NCBI GenBank assembly: GCA_003153055.1
Contig: PMBV01000146.1
Coordinates: 1-23,894, forward strand
DNA length: 23,894 nucleotides
Direction: 5' to 3'
Origin: Myxococcales bacterium
GTDB taxonomy: Bacteria; Myxococcota; Myxococcia; Myxococcales; Myxococcaceae
Positions 7,891-17,397 of this stretch are shown here, one piece after another. The number at the start of each line of letters is the position of its first letter. The first letter of the stretch is position 1. Below the pieces are notes generated by a model that was not told the DNA's origin, ran no database searches, and was given only the letters and a program-made list of their open reading frames with translations. Made by a program: the position numbers and the translations under genes.

Positions 7891-8541
7891 TCAGGGCCGC
7901 AGCGAGGCGATGGCCGCGCGGTAGTCCTTGGCCTTGAACACCGAGTTGCCAGCGACCAACACCGTGGCCCCCGCCGCCACCACCTGCCGGGCCGTCTCGG
8001 GGTTGATGCCGCCGTCGATCTCGATGCCGACGCGCCCGAGGCCACGCTCGTCGAGCAGTCGCCTGAGCCGGCGCACCTTGTCGACGGTGGCGGCGATGAA
8101 GCTCTGGCCCCCGAAGCCGGGGTTCACGCTCATGAGGAGCACCTGATCGACCTCGGGGAGAATCTCCTCGATGGCCGACAGCGGCGTGGACGGGTTCAGC
8201 ACCACCGAGGGCTTGGCGCCAGCGGAGCGGATCTGCTGGAGGGTGCGATGGAGGTGCGGGCAGGTCTCCTGGTGCACGCTCACGATGCTCGCCCCAGCCT
8301 TGACGAAGTCGCCGATGAAGCGCTCGGGCTCGATGATCATCAGGTGCACGTCGAGCGGCAGCGAGGTCGCGCGCTTGACAGCCTCGACCACCAGCGGGCC
8401 GATGGTGATGTTGGGGACGAAGCGGCCGTCCATCACGTCGACGTGAATGAGGTCGGCGCCAGCGGCCTCGGCGGCCTTGATTTCGTCGGCCAGCCGCCCG
8501 AAGTCGGCGGAGAGGATGGACGGGGCGATCTGTGTGGGCAT
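7891..8541 (-). CDS. rpe: Ribulose-phosphate 3-epimerase
   Basis: Rpe interconverts D-ribulose 5-phosphate and D-xylulose 5-phosphate in the pentose phosphate pathway, in the cytoplasm. The 216-residue protein is full length for the family. Its family hallmarks appear in order: [13 protein letters not shown] at the N-terminus, [17 protein letters not shown] with the metal-binding His and catalytic Asp, [34 protein letters not shown], and [12 protein letters not shown] with the second catalytic Asp. The ATG at 8541 places [10 protein letters not shown] where it belongs; the open frame to 8694 adds non-conserved residues. It is divergent from the HD-GYP gene and convergent with the SRPBCC gene, so it is probably transcribed alone. 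Confidence 0.96.
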   Translation of the reverse strand: MPTQIAPSILSADFGRLADEIKAAEAAGADLIHVDVMDGRFVPNITIGPLVVEAVKRATSLPLDVHLMIIEPERFIGDFVKAGASIVSVHQETCPHLHRTLQQIRSAGAKPSVVLNPSTPLSAIEEILPEVDQVLLMSVNPGFGGQSFIAATVDKVRRLRRLLDERGLGRVGIEIDGGINPETARQVVAAGATVLVAGNSVFKAKDYRAAIASLRP

Positions 8542-8648
8542 GTTCGCCCTCCCTACTCGAGGCCGGGGCTCCCACGCCAGCCGGCCGGGAGTCGGCGCCG
8601 ACGGCTCCCGCTGTTGCGGCCAGGAGGCCCCCGGGCAATCATCGAGCG
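8542..8648. promoter_or_regulatory. Divergent upstream region, rpe / GAF-HD-GYP gene
   Basis: This space should carry the rpe promoter and probably that of the HD-GYP gene. The HD-GYP frame stays open through it as far as a GTG at 8532, which would overlap the rpe start, so the true size of the intergenic region depends on the HD-GYP start. No convincing promoter consensus is visible. Confidence 0.3.
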
Positions 8649-10181
8649 GTGCCGCCGCCTCCGCCGGAGCCCGAGACCTCGCCTTCGCTGTCACCGCTGA
8701 AATCCGCGCTGAGGCGGATCGACAAGCTCAACGCCATCCTCGAGGTGGCCAAGGCGATGGCGGCTCAGCACAACCTCGACACGCTGCTCCCGCTCATCAT
8801 GCGCGAAGCCGCCCGGGTGCTCGAGGCAGACCGCTGCTCGCTCTTCATTCTCGACGAGCACAAGGGAGAGCTATGGAGCCGGGTCGCCCAGGGCGTCACC
8901 GGGGAGATCCGCGTGCCGCTGGGCCAAGGCGTGGTGGGCGCCGTCGCCCAGACTGGTCAGCTCGTCAACCTGGTCGACGCCTACGAGGACCCTCGGTTCC
9001 AGCGTGACTGGGACGTGAAGAACGGCTACCGCACCAAGAGCGTGCTGTGCGTGCCGATGCGCGACACCCACGGCGAGGTGGCCGGCGTGCTCCAGGCGCT
9101 CAACGCCCTCGACGGGGCCTTCGACGGCGAAGACGAGGAGCTGCTGCTGACCCTGGGAGGTCAGGCGGCCCAGGCCATCGAGAACGTCATGCTCCACGAG
9201 GAGATCAGCCGCCTGTTCGAGGGCTTCGTGCAGGCGTCGGTGATGGCCATCGAGTCGCGAGACCCCACCACCGCCGGTCACTCGGGGCGCGTCGCCTCGC
9301 TGACCGTCGAGCTCGCCCAGGCCGCCGAGCACGCCCCGCAAGGCCCGTACCGGGCGCTCACCTTCACCGAGGAGCAGATTCAGGAGCTCCGCTACGCCTC
9401 GCTGCTCCACGACTTCGGGAAGATCGGCGTGCGCGAGCCGGTGCTGGTGAAGGCCGACAAGCTGTACCCCGCCGAGCTCGAGGTGGTGAAGCACCGCTTC
9501 GAGCTGGCGAGGAAGGACCGACGCCTGGCCTCGATGACCCGCCGGCTCGCCGCGGTGAAGATGCGAGGCGATCGCGAGCTCGAGGCCATCGACCACGAGG
9601 AGGACCAGCGGCTCGAGAAGGAGCTCGCGGAGCTGGATGGCGCCCTCGAGTTCCTGCTCCAGTGCAACCGGCCGACGGTGCTCGCCCAGGGAGGCTTCGA
9701 GCGCCTCAACGCCATCGGCGAGCTGGGCTTCTTCGACTCGTCCGGCCGGGCGGCGCAGCTCCTGTCTCCCGCCGAGGTGCAGGTACTGTCGATTCCACGA
9801 GGCTCCTTGTCGGTCGCCGAGCGGAGAGAGATCGAGTCGCACGTCACCCACACCTTCCGCTTCCTCTCGCAAATTCCCTGGACACGTTCGCTCAAGCGGG
9901 TCCCGGAGATCGCCTACGCCCACCACGAGAAGCTCGACGGCAAGGGCTACCCCAGGGCAGTCGGCGCCGACGTCATCCCCGTGCAGTCGAAGATGATGGC
10001 CATCTCAGACATCTACGACGCCCTCACCGCCGCCGATCGACCGTACAAGAAGGCGCTCCCCCACCAGATGGCCCTCGACATTCTCAAGAAGGAGGCCGAC
10101 GGAGGCCAGCTCGACGCGGAGCTGTTCCGCATCTTCGTCGAGGCCGAGGTGCCCCGCTCCGCCCTCAAGAAGACCCCGTGA
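8649..10181 (+). CDS. GAF and HD-GYP domain protein, probable cyclic-di-GMP phosphodiesterase
   Basis: HD-GYP domains hydrolyse cyclic-di-GMP, and an N-terminal GAF domain usually senses a small ligand. In 510-residue numbering, a Pro-rich leader is followed by a helix ([20 protein letters not shown]), a GAF domain at about 40-185 ([40 protein letters not shown]) and the HD-GYP domain at about 190-480. Key residues are visible: H211 (AGHSGRV), HD in HDFGKIGV at 254-261, H398/H401, HH at 425-426, GKGYP at 431-435, and D454 in [14 protein letters not shown]. The usual single block after HDxGKIG is split: [13 protein letters not shown] is followed by about 110 mostly helical residues before the continuation [16 protein letters not shown]. 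The start is uncertain; GTG 8649 is preferred because GTG 8532 would overlap the divergent rpe start. The stop overlaps the next start (GTGA). Confidence 0.9.
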   Translation: MPPPPPEPETSPSLSPLKSALRRIDKLNAILEVAKAMAAQHNLDTLLPLIMREAARVLEADRCSLFILDEHKGELWSRVAQGVTGEIRVPLGQGVVGAVAQTGQLVNLVDAYEDPRFQRDWDVKNGYRTKSVLCVPMRDTHGEVAGVLQALNALDGAFDGEDEELLLTLGGQAAQAIENVMLHEEISRLFEGFVQASVMAIESRDPTTAGHSGRVASLTVELAQAAEHAPQGPYRALTFTEEQIQELRYASLLHDFGKIGVREPVLVKADKLYPAELEVVKHRFELARKDRRLASMTRRLAAVKMRGDRELEAIDHEEDQRLEKELAELDGALEFLLQCNRPTVLAQGGFERLNAIGELGFFDSSGRAAQLLSPAEVQVLSIPRGSLSVAERREIESHVTHTFRFLSQIPWTRSLKRVPEIAYAHHEKLDGKGYPRAVGADVIPVQSKMMAISDIYDALTAADRPYKKALPHQMALDILKKEADGGQLDAELFRIFVEAEVPRSALKKTP

Positions 10182-10918
10182 GGTCCGCGACGGCAGGTCG
10201 ATCTCCGGTGGCGCTCGGACCTCGGTGGCTCGCCGGGGCGCTCGTCACCTTCTCCGCCTGCCCGACGACCATCGTCAGCGGCGACGGCACGCTCGTCAGT
10301 GAGGCCCGCCAGGTGGGCGCCTTCACGCGCGTCGACATCGAGTCGGCCATCACCGCGCTCATCACCACCGGGCCCCGATCGGTGACCGTGCGAACCGACC
10401 AGAATCTTCAGGCGCTGGTGGAGACATTGGTGGAAGGAGACGCCCTCGTCGTGAGGGTCAAGGCCAACACGAGCATCACCAACCACGGCGCGCTCGAGGC
10501 GACCATCGCCAATGACGTGCTGGAAGGCGTCGCTACCTCGGGCGCGGCGAAGGTGACCTCGGCAGCCACGGCCACCAGCACCTTCACCGTCGACGCCTCG
10601 GGGGCCAGCACCGTCAGTGTGTCGGGCATCTCGGCGAGCGCGCTCTCTGCCAGCGCGTCGGGCTCGAGCCGGGTGACCCTGAGTGGAGCCGCCGCCAGCG
10701 CCAGCATCGTCGGCTCAGGCGCTTCGACCCTCGACCTGAAGGCCGTGCCGCTGACCAGCGCGTCGCTGGAGCTGTCGGGGGCGAGCAGCGCGCGCGCCAT
10801 GGTCTCGTCGAGCCTCACCGGGACCGTGTCTGGCGCCAGCACGGCCACCATCACCGGCACGCCCTCGTCGACCGTGTCGGTGACGGGCGACTCCTCGCTC
10901 CACACCGGCGCCCCGTAG
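10178..10918 (+). CDS. DUF2807/GIN-type beta-repeat lipoprotein
   Basis: A 246-residue exported protein, translationally coupled to the HD-GYP gene through a 4-base GTGA overlap. The N-terminus has a positive stretch, a hydrophobic core (WLAGALVTFSAC) and a plausible lipobox FSAC, so it is probably a lipoprotein. The mature part begins GDGTLVSEARQVGAFTRVDI, the characteristic opening of head-GIN (DUF2807) domains, and then runs as Ser/Gly/Ala/Thr-rich beta repeats (SGAAKVTSAATATSTFTVDA, DASGASTVSVSGISAS, LSGASSARAMVSSSL), as in a right-handed beta helix. It ends in SVTGDSSLHTGAP, also typical. GIN-domain proteins are envelope proteins of unclear function. Co-translation with a cyclic-di-GMP enzyme hints at surface or biofilm control, which is an inference. 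Confidence 0.85.
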   Translation: MRSATAGRSPVALGPRWLAGALVTFSACPTTIVSGDGTLVSEARQVGAFTRVDIESAITALITTGPRSVTVRTDQNLQALVETLVEGDALVVRVKANTSITNHGALEATIANDVLEGVATSGAAKVTSAATATSTFTVDASGASTVSVSGISASALSASASGSSRVTLSGAAASASIVGSGASTLDLKAVPLTSASLELSGASSARAMVSSSLTGTVSGASTATITGTPSSTVSVTGDSSLHTGAP

Positions 10919-11000
10919 AGGTGACTGGTGTTGTTTGATCGAGGTGAGGCGGGTCGACTCGGGCTGCGAAGGGCCCAAAGCCGGGAGCTCACGCGAGCGC

Positions 11001-12431
11001 TCACATCGAGATGGTGTGGAGCCGGAGGGAGTTGATTTTGCCCGGCTGCCCGATGGGGGCGCCGAACACGATGACGATGCGATCGCCCCGCTTGGCGATG
11101 CCTCGAGCCAGGAGCTCCTCCTCGACTCTCCGCACCATTTCCTCGGTCTCGTTGAGAGGTTCGAGCACGCGAGGCGTCACGCCCCAGAGCAGGGCCAGCC
11201 GACGCCGGACCTCCTGGCTCGGGCTGAAGGCGATGATCGGCACGCTCGGCCGGTAGCGAGACAGGAGCCGAGCAGTGGTGCCAGTGAAGGTGAAGGCGAT
11301 GATGTGCGTCGCGCCGGTCTCCCGGGCCGCGCGGCAGGCGATGCCACAGGTGACGTCGGGGAAGTCGGCGGGGATCGTCATCGCCTCGCCCGTCCCCACA
11401 CGGGGAAAGAGCTGCCGCTTGGCCGTCTCAGCCGCCTCGACGATGCGGTTCATCATCTCGACCGCCTCGATGGGGTACTTGCCCGAGGCCGTTTCACCCG
11501 ACAACATGACCGCGTCGGTGTTGTCGAAGATGGCGTTGGCCACGTCGCTCGCCTCGGCGCGGGTGGGCCGGGGGTGCTCGATCATCGAGTTGAGCATCTG
11601 GGTCGCCACGATGACCGGGAGCCCCAGGGCGTTGGCGCGGCGGATGATGTCCTTCTGGATCGCGGGGACCTCCTCGGGGGGGATCTCGACCCCGAGGTCA
11701 CCGCGCGCCACCATCACCCCGTCGGCCTTCTCGAGAATGGCGTCGAGGCACGCGATGGCCTCGGGCTTCTCGAGCTTGGCGATGATCGGCACCACCCGCC
11801 CGGCGGCCTGCATCGCCTCCCGGCAGTCGTCGAGATCCGCCGGGCTGCGCACGAACGAGAGGGCCACCATGTCGACGCCCGCCTTGAGCGCGAAGACGAG
11901 GTCCTCCCGGTCTTTGGGAGTGAGCGCCGCGGCCCGGAGCGCCACGCCTGGCAGGTTGATGCCTTTGTGGTCCTTGAGCACACCGCCGTGCACGACCTCG
12001 GTGCGCACCAGCCGCACCCTGTCGGTCGAGAGGACCTTGAGCTCGAGGAGCCCGTCATCGAGGAGGATGCGGTCGCCCGCCTTCACGTCGGCCGCCAGGT
12101 GCTCGTAGGTGGTGGAGACGAGCTGAGTGGTCCCCACCACCGCCTCGTCAGTGGTGACCTCGAGCTGGTGACCCTCGACCAGCTCGATGGCCCCGCCGGC
12201 GATTTGCCCGATGCGAATCTTCGGGCCCTGGAGGTCGGCCAAGACGCCCACCGGCTTGCGCCCCTTGACCTGCGCGTCTCTCAGCTCGTCGATGGTCTTC
12301 TGGTGAGCCTCATGCGTCCCATGGCTGAAGTTCAACCGGGCCACGTCCATGCCCGAAGAGATGAGCTTCTCGAGCATCTCGTGGCCGCTGGTCGCCGGCC
12401 CTAGGGTACAGACGATCTTGGCCCGCCTCAC
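11001..12431 (-). CDS. pyk: Pyruvate kinase
   Basis: Pyruvate kinase transfers phosphate from phosphoenolpyruvate to ADP in the last step of glycolysis. The 476-residue protein is full length. Visible hallmarks are the N-terminal KIVCTLGPAT, LNFSHGTHEAH (phosphate and K+ site), LADLQGPKIRIG, the active-site block IIAKLEKPEAI with its catalytic Lys, MVARGDLGVEIPPEEVPAIQ, VIVATQMLNSM, and PTRAEASDVANAIFDNTDAVMLSGETA. A C-terminal regulatory-type domain follows (ATHIIAFTFTGTTARLLSRYRP). The start is a GTG. The upstream lipoprotein gene ends two bases before it, so the two are almost certainly one transcription unit. The pairing of a glycolytic enzyme with a lipoprotein is unusual and may simply reflect shared transcription. 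Confidence 0.97.
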   Translation of the reverse strand: MRRAKIVCTLGPATSGHEMLEKLISSGMDVARLNFSHGTHEAHQKTIDELRDAQVKGRKPVGVLADLQGPKIRIGQIAGGAIELVEGHQLEVTTDEAVVGTTQLVSTTYEHLAADVKAGDRILLDDGLLELKVLSTDRVRLVRTEVVHGGVLKDHKGINLPGVALRAAALTPKDREDLVFALKAGVDMVALSFVRSPADLDDCREAMQAAGRVVPIIAKLEKPEAIACLDAILEKADGVMVARGDLGVEIPPEEVPAIQKDIIRRANALGLPVIVATQMLNSMIEHPRPTRAEASDVANAIFDNTDAVMLSGETASGKYPIEAVEMMNRIVEAAETAKRQLFPRVGTGEAMTIPADFPDVTCGIACRAARETGATHIIAFTFTGTTARLLSRYRPSVPIIAFSPSQEVRRRLALLWGVTPRVLEPLNETEEMVRRVEEELLARGIAKRGDRIVIVFGAPIGQPGKINSLRLHTISM

Positions 12432-12433
12432 GC

Positions 12434-13015
12434 TCAGCCCCCGCGCTTTGAGACCAGGAACGCCCCGGCCGCCGCGCCGATGCTCCGGCCCACCGGCGTG
12501 ATGTGGTTGAACACCGAGGGAGCGATAATGGACGACGGGTAGCTCCGCTCGACGGAGATCTCGTCGGCCACCTGGCCGCCAACTTGCCAGACGAGGCCTG
12601 CCTGAACCACCGTCGGCGGCAACACGACGGGAATGAACTTGCCCAGGCGGAAGCCGTGGACCTGAACCGTGAGCACCACCGCGCTGGGGGCCACCGTGGG
12701 GCCGAGGAGCTGCGCCGCTGGAACCTTGTCTCGGAGGCCCTCGAGCATCGCCGCCTCGAGCCGCCCCTTGAGGTCAGCCCAGGTCGCCGGGTACTTCGGG
12801 TCTTCCGAGGTCTTGCGGCTGACCCACTCGTTCTCGCTCATGCCCTCGACGACCATGCCCGAGTAGTCGAAGCGCACCGCCACCTCGCTGGCGTCCTTCA
12901 AGGCCGACGGTGGCCCGGAGGCACGAATCACCTTCCACGACGGCCCACACCCCAGAAAGACCCCCGCCAACACGAGCACTGCGAACCGAGAGCTCCAGCA
13001 CGTATCGTGTGTCAT
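12434..13015 (-). CDS. Predicted lipoprotein upstream of pyruvate kinase
   Basis: A 193-residue protein with a lipoprotein signal peptide (SSRFAVLVLAGVFLGC, lipobox FLGC, lipidated Cys23). The mature part starts CGPSWKVIRASGPPSALKDA and has a compact alpha/beta pattern (SEVAVRFDYSGMVVEG, LKGRLEAAMLEGLRDK, VVLTVQVHGFRLGKFIP). The C-terminal part (VGRSIGAAAGAFLVSKRGG) is Gly/Ala-rich and mildly hydrophobic. The overall shape resembles small outer-membrane lipoproteins with a DUF4410-like fold, but this is only an impression. The ATG at 13015 has a strong ribosome binding site (GGAAGAGGGGA); the open frame to 13072 is not needed. It lies directly in front of pyk, with which it is probably co-transcribed. 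Confidence 0.75.
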   Translation of the reverse strand: MTHDTCWSSRFAVLVLAGVFLGCGPSWKVIRASGPPSALKDASEVAVRFDYSGMVVEGMSENEWVSRKTSEDPKYPATWADLKGRLEAAMLEGLRDKVPAAQLLGPTVAPSAVVLTVQVHGFRLGKFIPVVLPPTVVQAGLVWQVGGQVADEISVERSYPSSIIAPSVFNHITPVGRSIGAAAGAFLVSKRGG

Positions 13016-13052
13016 TCCCCTCTTCCTTTCGTGAAGACGCGAGCGACCCTGG

Positions 13053-13070
13053 TGAATCGATTCAATATAC
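13053..13070. promoter_or_regulatory. AT-rich palindrome in the pyk-operon upstream region
   Basis: TGAATCGATTCA (13053-13064) is a perfect 12-bp palindrome followed by ATATAC. It forms an AT-rich island in the 192-base divergent region between the lipoprotein-pyk unit and the plus-strand helical-repeat gene. Its place 38 bases before the lipoprotein ATG suits an operator or promoter element. No regulator can be named from the site alone. Confidence 0.4.
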
Positions 13071-13207
13071 AACTGGGTCCAACCTGGCCGCCACGCTTCG
13101 GCTCAAGCGCTGACGCTTTGTCTCGGTGGCCCACGCTCGAAGCGAGCGCTCGCCACGCCACCCTTGCCCGGCGAGCCAGGCTCTGCCTCAATGTTGCGTT
13201 GGGCCTC

Positions 13208-14017
13208 ATGGCGAAGAAGACCGACGAGTACCGAGCGCAGCTCCGCCTCCTTGCCTCGCCGAAGGAGCTCGAGGCCTTCCTCAAGAGCCACTCGGGCTTG
13301 CCCGGCCCGCGAGGGAATCTCGAGCTGGCCCATGCCTTCGCCCAGGTCGGCCCGCCGGAGCTGGTGTGGCGCTTCGCCCGGCTCGAGGCGGCCGCGGCCC
13401 CAGAGAACACCCCCGAGGTGTTCCTGGCCTTCGCCGGCGTCATGGGCCTCGCCCGGCTGGCGCTCGAGGGCGACCACGGAGCCGACGCGATGCTCCGGCG
13501 CCGGGCCTCCGATTCGCGCTGGCGGGTGCGGGAGGCGGTCGCCACGGCTGCCCAGCTCCTCGGTGACCAGGCCCCTGCTCACTTCGCCCGGTTCACGGCC
13601 GCGCTGGCCAAGGGCAACTCGCTCGAGCAGCGGGCGGCGGTGGCCGCGGTCGCCGAGCCGAGGCTCCTCGAGGGCGCGAGGATCAAGGCCGCGAGGGCCC
13701 TGCTCGACGCGGTCACCCGGCGCCTCGCTCGCGCGCCCAAGCCGCTGGGGCCCGACGAGCGGGTCCTCCGGCAGGCCCTCGCCTACGCCTGGAGCGTGGT
13801 GGTGGCGGCCGATGCACCCGGGGGCAAGCCGGTGATGGAGCGGTGGCTCGAGTCAGCCGACCCCGACATCGTCTGGCTCATGCGGGAGAACCTCGAGAAG
13901 AAGCGCCTCCTGCGGGCTGACCCGGCGTGGTGCGCCCGCTGGGCCGACACGCTCCGAGCCCAGCCGAGAAGGCGGAAAGCGAGCGCCCGAGGGCTCACGA
14001 GCGCAGCAACTGATTGA
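13208..14017 (+). CDS. HEAT-like helical repeat protein of unknown function
   Basis: A 269-residue, probably cytoplasmic protein without signal or membrane segments. It opens MAKKTDEYRAQLRLL, and at about 28-45 has the block HSGLPGPRGNLELAHAF, a phrase I associate with a family of uncharacterised bacterial HEAT-repeat proteins. The middle is a series of paired Ala/Leu/Arg helices (SDSRWRVREAVATAAQLLGD, LEQRAAVAAVAEPRLLE) as in DNA-alkylation-repeat or HEAT scaffolds. The C-terminal part has Trp-rich helices (PVMERWLESADPDIVWLMRE) and a basic end. The ATG at 13208 is the natural start, although the ribosome binding site is weak. Its last 23 bases overlap the convergent SprT-like gene. Function is unknown; a protein- or nucleic-acid-binding scaffold is the safest guess. 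Confidence 0.75.
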   Translation: MAKKTDEYRAQLRLLASPKELEAFLKSHSGLPGPRGNLELAHAFAQVGPPELVWRFARLEAAAAPENTPEVFLAFAGVMGLARLALEGDHGADAMLRRRASDSRWRVREAVATAAQLLGDQAPAHFARFTAALAKGNSLEQRAAVAAVAEPRLLEGARIKAARALLDAVTRRLARAPKPLGPDERVLRQALAYAWSVVVAADAPGGKPVMERWLESADPDIVWLMRENLEKKRLLRADPAWCARWADTLRAQPRRRKASARGLTSAATD

Positions 14018-14873
14018 GGTGCTCCTTTTCCCACGCCAGGGCTGCCTGGTACCGGGGAAAGGCTCGCTCGCGATCGCGAAAGGCGCGTGGGTGGTGCACG
14101 TTGCGCCCATCGGGGCGGTCTGACGGGAACAGCTGGTGGAGCATCTCGTGAAAGACGATGTACTCCACGAAGAAGCGGGGCACGTCGGGGCGATCGAGCG
14201 CGGGGTGCACGCGGATCTCCCGGGCCTTGTGATCATACACGCCGAGGCGAATGGACTTTCGCCGTCGGCGGCTCGTCTGGCGCCCCCAGCCGATGCGGGC
14301 TCGCACGCCATCTTGGAACAGCTCCCGGTTGAGCTCGTCGAACAGCTCCTTGAGATCGAAGCACTGCCCGCGCGACTCCAGGGCCGCCGGCTTCTTGGGC
14401 AAGGCCCTGATGCGCTCTTGCTGGGCGCTGATGAAGTCGTCGAGCACCTGACCGGCAGCTCGGCGGCCTCGCCCCGCGTACTCCGCCAGCGCCTCGACGA
14501 CCCGCGGCGGGGCATCGAGGAACATGTGGTGCACCCGCACCTTCAGCACCGGAGGGAGCCGCCGAAAGCTGATCATCGTCGAGCGGTTGTCGTGCACCGA
14601 GAGCATCACCTTCACGTCACCCCCGAGGCGCTCAGCGATCTGCTGGGCGAGCGCCCGAGCCAGGGTGAGCACCTCGTGGCGCGGCATCGCCGAGGCGCGG
14701 CCGTCACGCGGCGCCTTGCTGCCTGGGTCGTGGGGGAGCGTGGTGCGCCCCTCCTCGGCGACGGACTGGTGCCCTCCCGCCCGGGGGTTTCGAAACAGGT
14801 CCAGCTGTCGCGGCGCCAGCTGCACAGGCCCTTTGTAGCCGATGTGAGGGCCCTGGAAAACCGAGGCGATCAT
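13995..14873 (-). CDS. SprT-like zinc metallopeptidase
   Basis: A 292-residue protein with a C-terminal SprT-like peptidase domain. The zinc motif HExxH is H242-E-M-L-H246 (FFVEYIVFHEMLHQLF), with a likely third ligand at H260/H261 (NVHHPRAFRDRE). Preceding blocks such as FDELNRELFQDGVRARIGWG and IRLGVYDHKAREIRVHPALD are typical of SprT-like domains, some of which act in DNA-protein crosslink repair; the substrate here is unknown. Residues about 65-160 (LTLARALAQQIAERLGG, VRVHHMFLDAPPRVVEALAEY) form a helical module I see with this domain in other myxobacteria. The ATG at 14873 shares one base with the TGA of the upstream DUF5695-like gene (TGATG), which favours coupled translation. An alternative start is ATG 14687 (MPRHEVLTLARAL), since the first 62 residues are less regular. 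Confidence 0.8.
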   Translation of the reverse strand: MIASVFQGPHIGYKGPVQLAPRQLDLFRNPRAGGHQSVAEEGRTTLPHDPGSKAPRDGRASAMPRHEVLTLARALAQQIAERLGGDVKVMLSVHDNRSTMISFRRLPPVLKVRVHHMFLDAPPRVVEALAEYAGRGRRAAGQVLDDFISAQQERIRALPKKPAALESRGQCFDLKELFDELNRELFQDGVRARIGWGRQTSRRRRKSIRLGVYDHKAREIRVHPALDRPDVPRFFVEYIVFHEMLHQLFPSDRPDGRNVHHPRAFRDRERAFPRYQAALAWEKEHLNQLLRS

Positions 14874-14984
14874 CAGGCCTCGGAGGCTCCGTCCGTGACT
14901 CCTCGACGACTCCGCCGCCGCGCTCCCAGAAGCCACAGGCCACCGAGGACCGAGCCGTCACCCGAGGGGCCGATGGAGCAGCCG

Positions 14985-15200
14985 CGCCCGACGATGGAGT
15001 CCGGCGCTGTCCCTGCGTCAGTCGACCCAGAGCCGCCCGCGGCCCCCGAGCCACCGCCCGTGGGAGCTGGGCCACCGCCCGTCGCGCCCGAGCCGCCGCC
15101 CGTCACGCCCGAGCCGCCACCGGTCGTCCCCGAGCCCCCGCCAGCGCCCGTGGCACCACCTGGACCTCCGCCTCCCCCGCTCGATCCGCTGCAGGGGCCG
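14985..15200 (-). repeat. Gly/Ser/Thr-rich stalk repeats of the DUF5695-like protein
   Basis: Short degenerate units of roughly 18-21 bases encode GGGSG-V/A/T-TG type repeats (TGGGSGVTGGGSGATGGG). They form a flexible linker between the folded domain and the MYXO-CTERM-like tail, as is usual for such proteins. Confidence 0.7.
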
Positions 15201-17397
15201 GTGCCCAAGGCCACCACCACGTCGGAGGTCGCGTTGGTGCCGATGGAGAGGCTCACGACCGTCGGCTGTCCGGTCGTCGCGGTCACCGTGCCGGCGGGAG
15301 CGCCTCCGACGGTCACCGAGTAAGTGCCAGCAGCCAAGCCCCGGAGTGTCACCTTGGTCGTATGCGCCGCGGCCTTGAACTGATTCTGAACCGTGAAGGC
15401 GACGAAATTCCTCGAGGTCGAGAGCGTCGCCGAGGTGTATTGATCGCGATCGAGCTCGAGGTACACCTTCTCGGTGATGAGGTTCAGCCGCTTCTGCACC
15501 CCGTCATGCGGCGTCACGGTGTAACACCCGCCGCTCGAGACGACCTCGCAGCCATAGCCATACAGCCCAAAGATGGGGTCGACCGCCACGTCTGCGCTGA
15601 GGATGCGGATCGCGCCGAACAACCCCAAATCGGCCTCACCCGACATGCCCCGCCAACCAGCGTGCAGCGTCTCGTCACAGTCGAAGCTGCAGTCCATGAT
15701 CTGCCCCTTCTCAGCCTGATACGTCCAGGCGACCGAGCCGATGTTCTGTGCGTCTGAGTCGATCTGTCCAGAATTGATGGCAGTCAGATTGCCGAGCTTC
15801 GATGCATAATTGATCCGCTCGTCGAGCTCGGGCTGGGTCGAGTGATATCGAAGCCAGTCATCGAGAGCCCAGCCGATGAGCGACATCGCGTACTGAAAGT
15901 TCCACCACCCCTCGCCGTTCAGCGTGACCGGGTTCGCGTAGTGGTACCAGGTCGGCTGCTCCCCGCGGCAGGCCCGCGACTTGTCGTTGATCTTCCCCAT
16001 CCAGTCGGTGTTGCCGTTCTCTCTGGCCGACAGGTACACCGCCTCCTCACCCGTGTTGTCGAAGCTGTACTCGGACCCGTAGGGGTACTTGCTCTTGCTG
16101 AATGCATCATAGATGCTGGTGATGATTGCCTTGACGCGCTCGGCCTCGGTGGCGTGCCCTGCATCGGCCAGCGCCTGCCGAATCTCCGACAGGGTCGCCT
16201 CGCCCATATAGCCAGTGCCGGGCTCTCCGTGACCACTGTAGAGCGCGTTCACGATGTTGTAGGCACGCATCAGATACGTGTCGGCTGAGTTGTGGTACTG
16301 AACCAGGCCCGGGTAGAGGTGGGCGATTTTGTACATGCCGAAGAACGTATTGAACGCGTGGGGGTAGGCAAAGGCACGGTCGTACCAGCAGTCTCGTCTG
16401 TCATTCGGGCCCGTGCCGGCCGAGCACCACCAATCTTGCACCACGAACGTCCCGTGGTCGATGGCCCGATTCCAGACGGCGTCAAGGGAGAGGTCGAGCG
16501 CGCTCACCTCCGACGCGACCGGCGTCAGCGCGTTCTTCTCGGCCAGGAACTGCCCGTGCGTCCAGCCCCAGTCGTCTCCCCAACCCCCGCCACCCGAGAA
16601 GTCACCCCGCCTGGCGCGTTTCGTCATCATCCAATCGTCGAAGAGCCCGTACTGATCCTGCGCCGTGTCCGTCCACTGCGTCTTGGCGACGATGAAGGTC
16701 GCGTGCCGCTGGAGCGCCGCGCCGGCCGGCTCCATGGCGTAGAACTGGAGCACGGTCTTCTCTTGGTTGCCGTACACCACGGTCACGTCGTTCTGCCCGA
16801 GGTGACCGAGCTTCAATTGGTAGAGGTGATGATCCGTGCCGCTCACGCCCAGCGAGCTCACCGTGGTCTCGGTCGGGTACTGGGCGGTGACCGAGACGAT
16901 GGCCTTCGTGGTGTGGAGGTCGAACTTCGCGTTGAGGTCCGTGGGGAAGGCCATGCCCGGCACCACGGTGACGTCGATGAGCCCTTCCTTGTACAGGCGG
17001 CTCTTCAGGTCTTGCTCGCTGGTGACCTTGAAGAGCTTGAAGGCGTACGTCTTGCTCGCCCCGGCGCCGAGGGTCAGGCTGGTGTTGGCGAGATAGCCCC
17101 GGCCGGTGCTCTTGATGGCGTTCGAGTGAATGAAAAAGACATTCAGGCCGTCGGGCCACGACGGGTTCCCGGCTCCCGCGGCCCAGACGCTCCCTGCGTG
17201 CTCCTCCTTGTGCCACCGATCTCGGTACTCGAAGCCCGCGCCGGTGGTGGCGTCGGGGAGCATGAGCACGAACGGGCCCATGCCGCTCGGGCGGGTGACT
17301 CTGATGTAGGAGGCGTTGTGGCCCACGAAGGAATGAGCCTGAACCCGGGTCTCGTAGATCTCGTCGTTGTCGACGAACCAGTATTGGTTCCAAGGCA

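Noticed and set aside
8532..8648. GTG at 8532 as start of the GAF-HD-GYP protein
   Set aside because: It would overlap the divergent rpe start by 10 bases and add 39 unconserved Pro/Ala-rich residues; kept only as an alternative.
10935..12404. Long plus-strand open frame opposite pyruvate kinase
   Set aside because: Shadow of pyk; His/Arg/Leu/Asp-rich with no domain, whereas the minus strand is an unmistakable full-length pyruvate kinase.
14985..15200. Repeats considered as a CRISPR array
   Set aside because: Units are contiguous, degenerate and in frame, encoding a Gly-rich stalk, with no spacers.
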